The notes beneath the pieces are model-generated. The model ran no database searches. It was not told where the DNA came from and saw nothing but the letters and a program-made list of their open reading frames with translations. DNA of 13,189 bases from an uncultured Brevinema sp. GTDB lineage: Bacteria > Spirochaetota > Brevinematia > Brevinematales > Brevinemataceae. Made by a program: the position numbers and the translations under genes. Within the stretch, counting starts at the first letter, position 1, and the number at the start of each line of letters is the position of its first letter. Location: NCBI GenBank assembly GCA_947036575.1, contig CAMQSH010000040.1, positions 1-13,189 of the forward strand, read 5' to 3'. Below are positions 13,159 to 13,189 of this stretch, piece by piece.

Positions 13159-13189
13159 GATTAAATTTTAATTTGTTAATTATTTTTAT

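Larger units (their letters stand above)
12919..13189 (+). repeat. Direct repeat, copy 2 (at least 271 bases, reaches window end)
   Basis: A copy of 3000-3270 in the same orientation with a single difference, at 12945. It begins on the base after the ATPase stop codon and is still identical at the last base of the window. It holds a sulfatase tail, the terminator and the 26-codon ORF with its hairpin. Confidence 0.97.

Noticed and set aside
1..13189. CRISPR array, tRNA or rRNA genes
   Set aside because: No regularly spaced repeats of 25-40 bases, no cloverleaf with a T-loop motif, and no rRNA-like conserved blocks were seen on either strand.

Overview
The window is clearly AT-rich bacterial DNA using the standard code (TGG for Trp, TGA as stop). 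Strong purine-rich ribosome binding sites and sigma70-like promoters are easy to read. Both binding proteins are predicted lipoproteins, one with the relaxed lipobox LTTC. An AT-rich, host-associated spirochaete would fit, but this is a weak guess and an AT-rich Firmicute is not excluded.

Layout, left to right. (1) 1-66: two G/C-rich hairpins in otherwise AT-rich DNA. (2) 149-943: a protein resembling the Abi-alpha/DUF4393 family, with its own promoter and a bidirectional terminator facing a possible 54-residue ORF on the other strand. (3) 1239-3108: a promoter, the wreck of a sodium:solute symporter gene (frameshift plus large internal deletion), an intact cysteine-type sulfatase gene and its terminator. 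(4) 3142-3835: no complete gene. This stretch holds a truncated 26-codon ORF with a long-range hairpin, a dense set of interlocking inverted repeats (3322-3569), and plain AT-rich DNA. (5) 3836-9083, minus strand: a tight four-gene operon for a family-2 glycoside hydrolase, a sugar-binding lipoprotein and two CUT1 permeases; no ATPase gene is present. (6) 9084-9471: the divergent promoter region. (7) 9472-12918, plus strand: a ferric-iron ABC transporter operon (binding lipoprotein, fused double permease, ATPase) with a stem-loop after the first gene. (8) 12919-13189: a near-perfect direct copy of 3000-3270, carrying the last 19 codons of the sulfatase gene, its terminator and the 26-codon ORF. 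It starts immediately after the ATPase stop codon.

How the genes fit together. The minus-strand operon should import an oligosaccharide and hydrolyse it in the cytoplasm. The sulfatase, also without a signal peptide, would desulfate a sugar in the cytoplasm, but its partner transporter gene is destroyed. The two carbohydrate loci share an almost identical promoter (TTGCTATTT at -35, 16-base spacer, TATAAT). The iron operon is separate and probably ends at the duplicated sulfatase terminator. The most notable structures are the 271-base direct repeat bracketing the two ABC operons, the interlocking inverted repeats at 3322-3569, the decayed symporter and the Abi-alpha-like gene.
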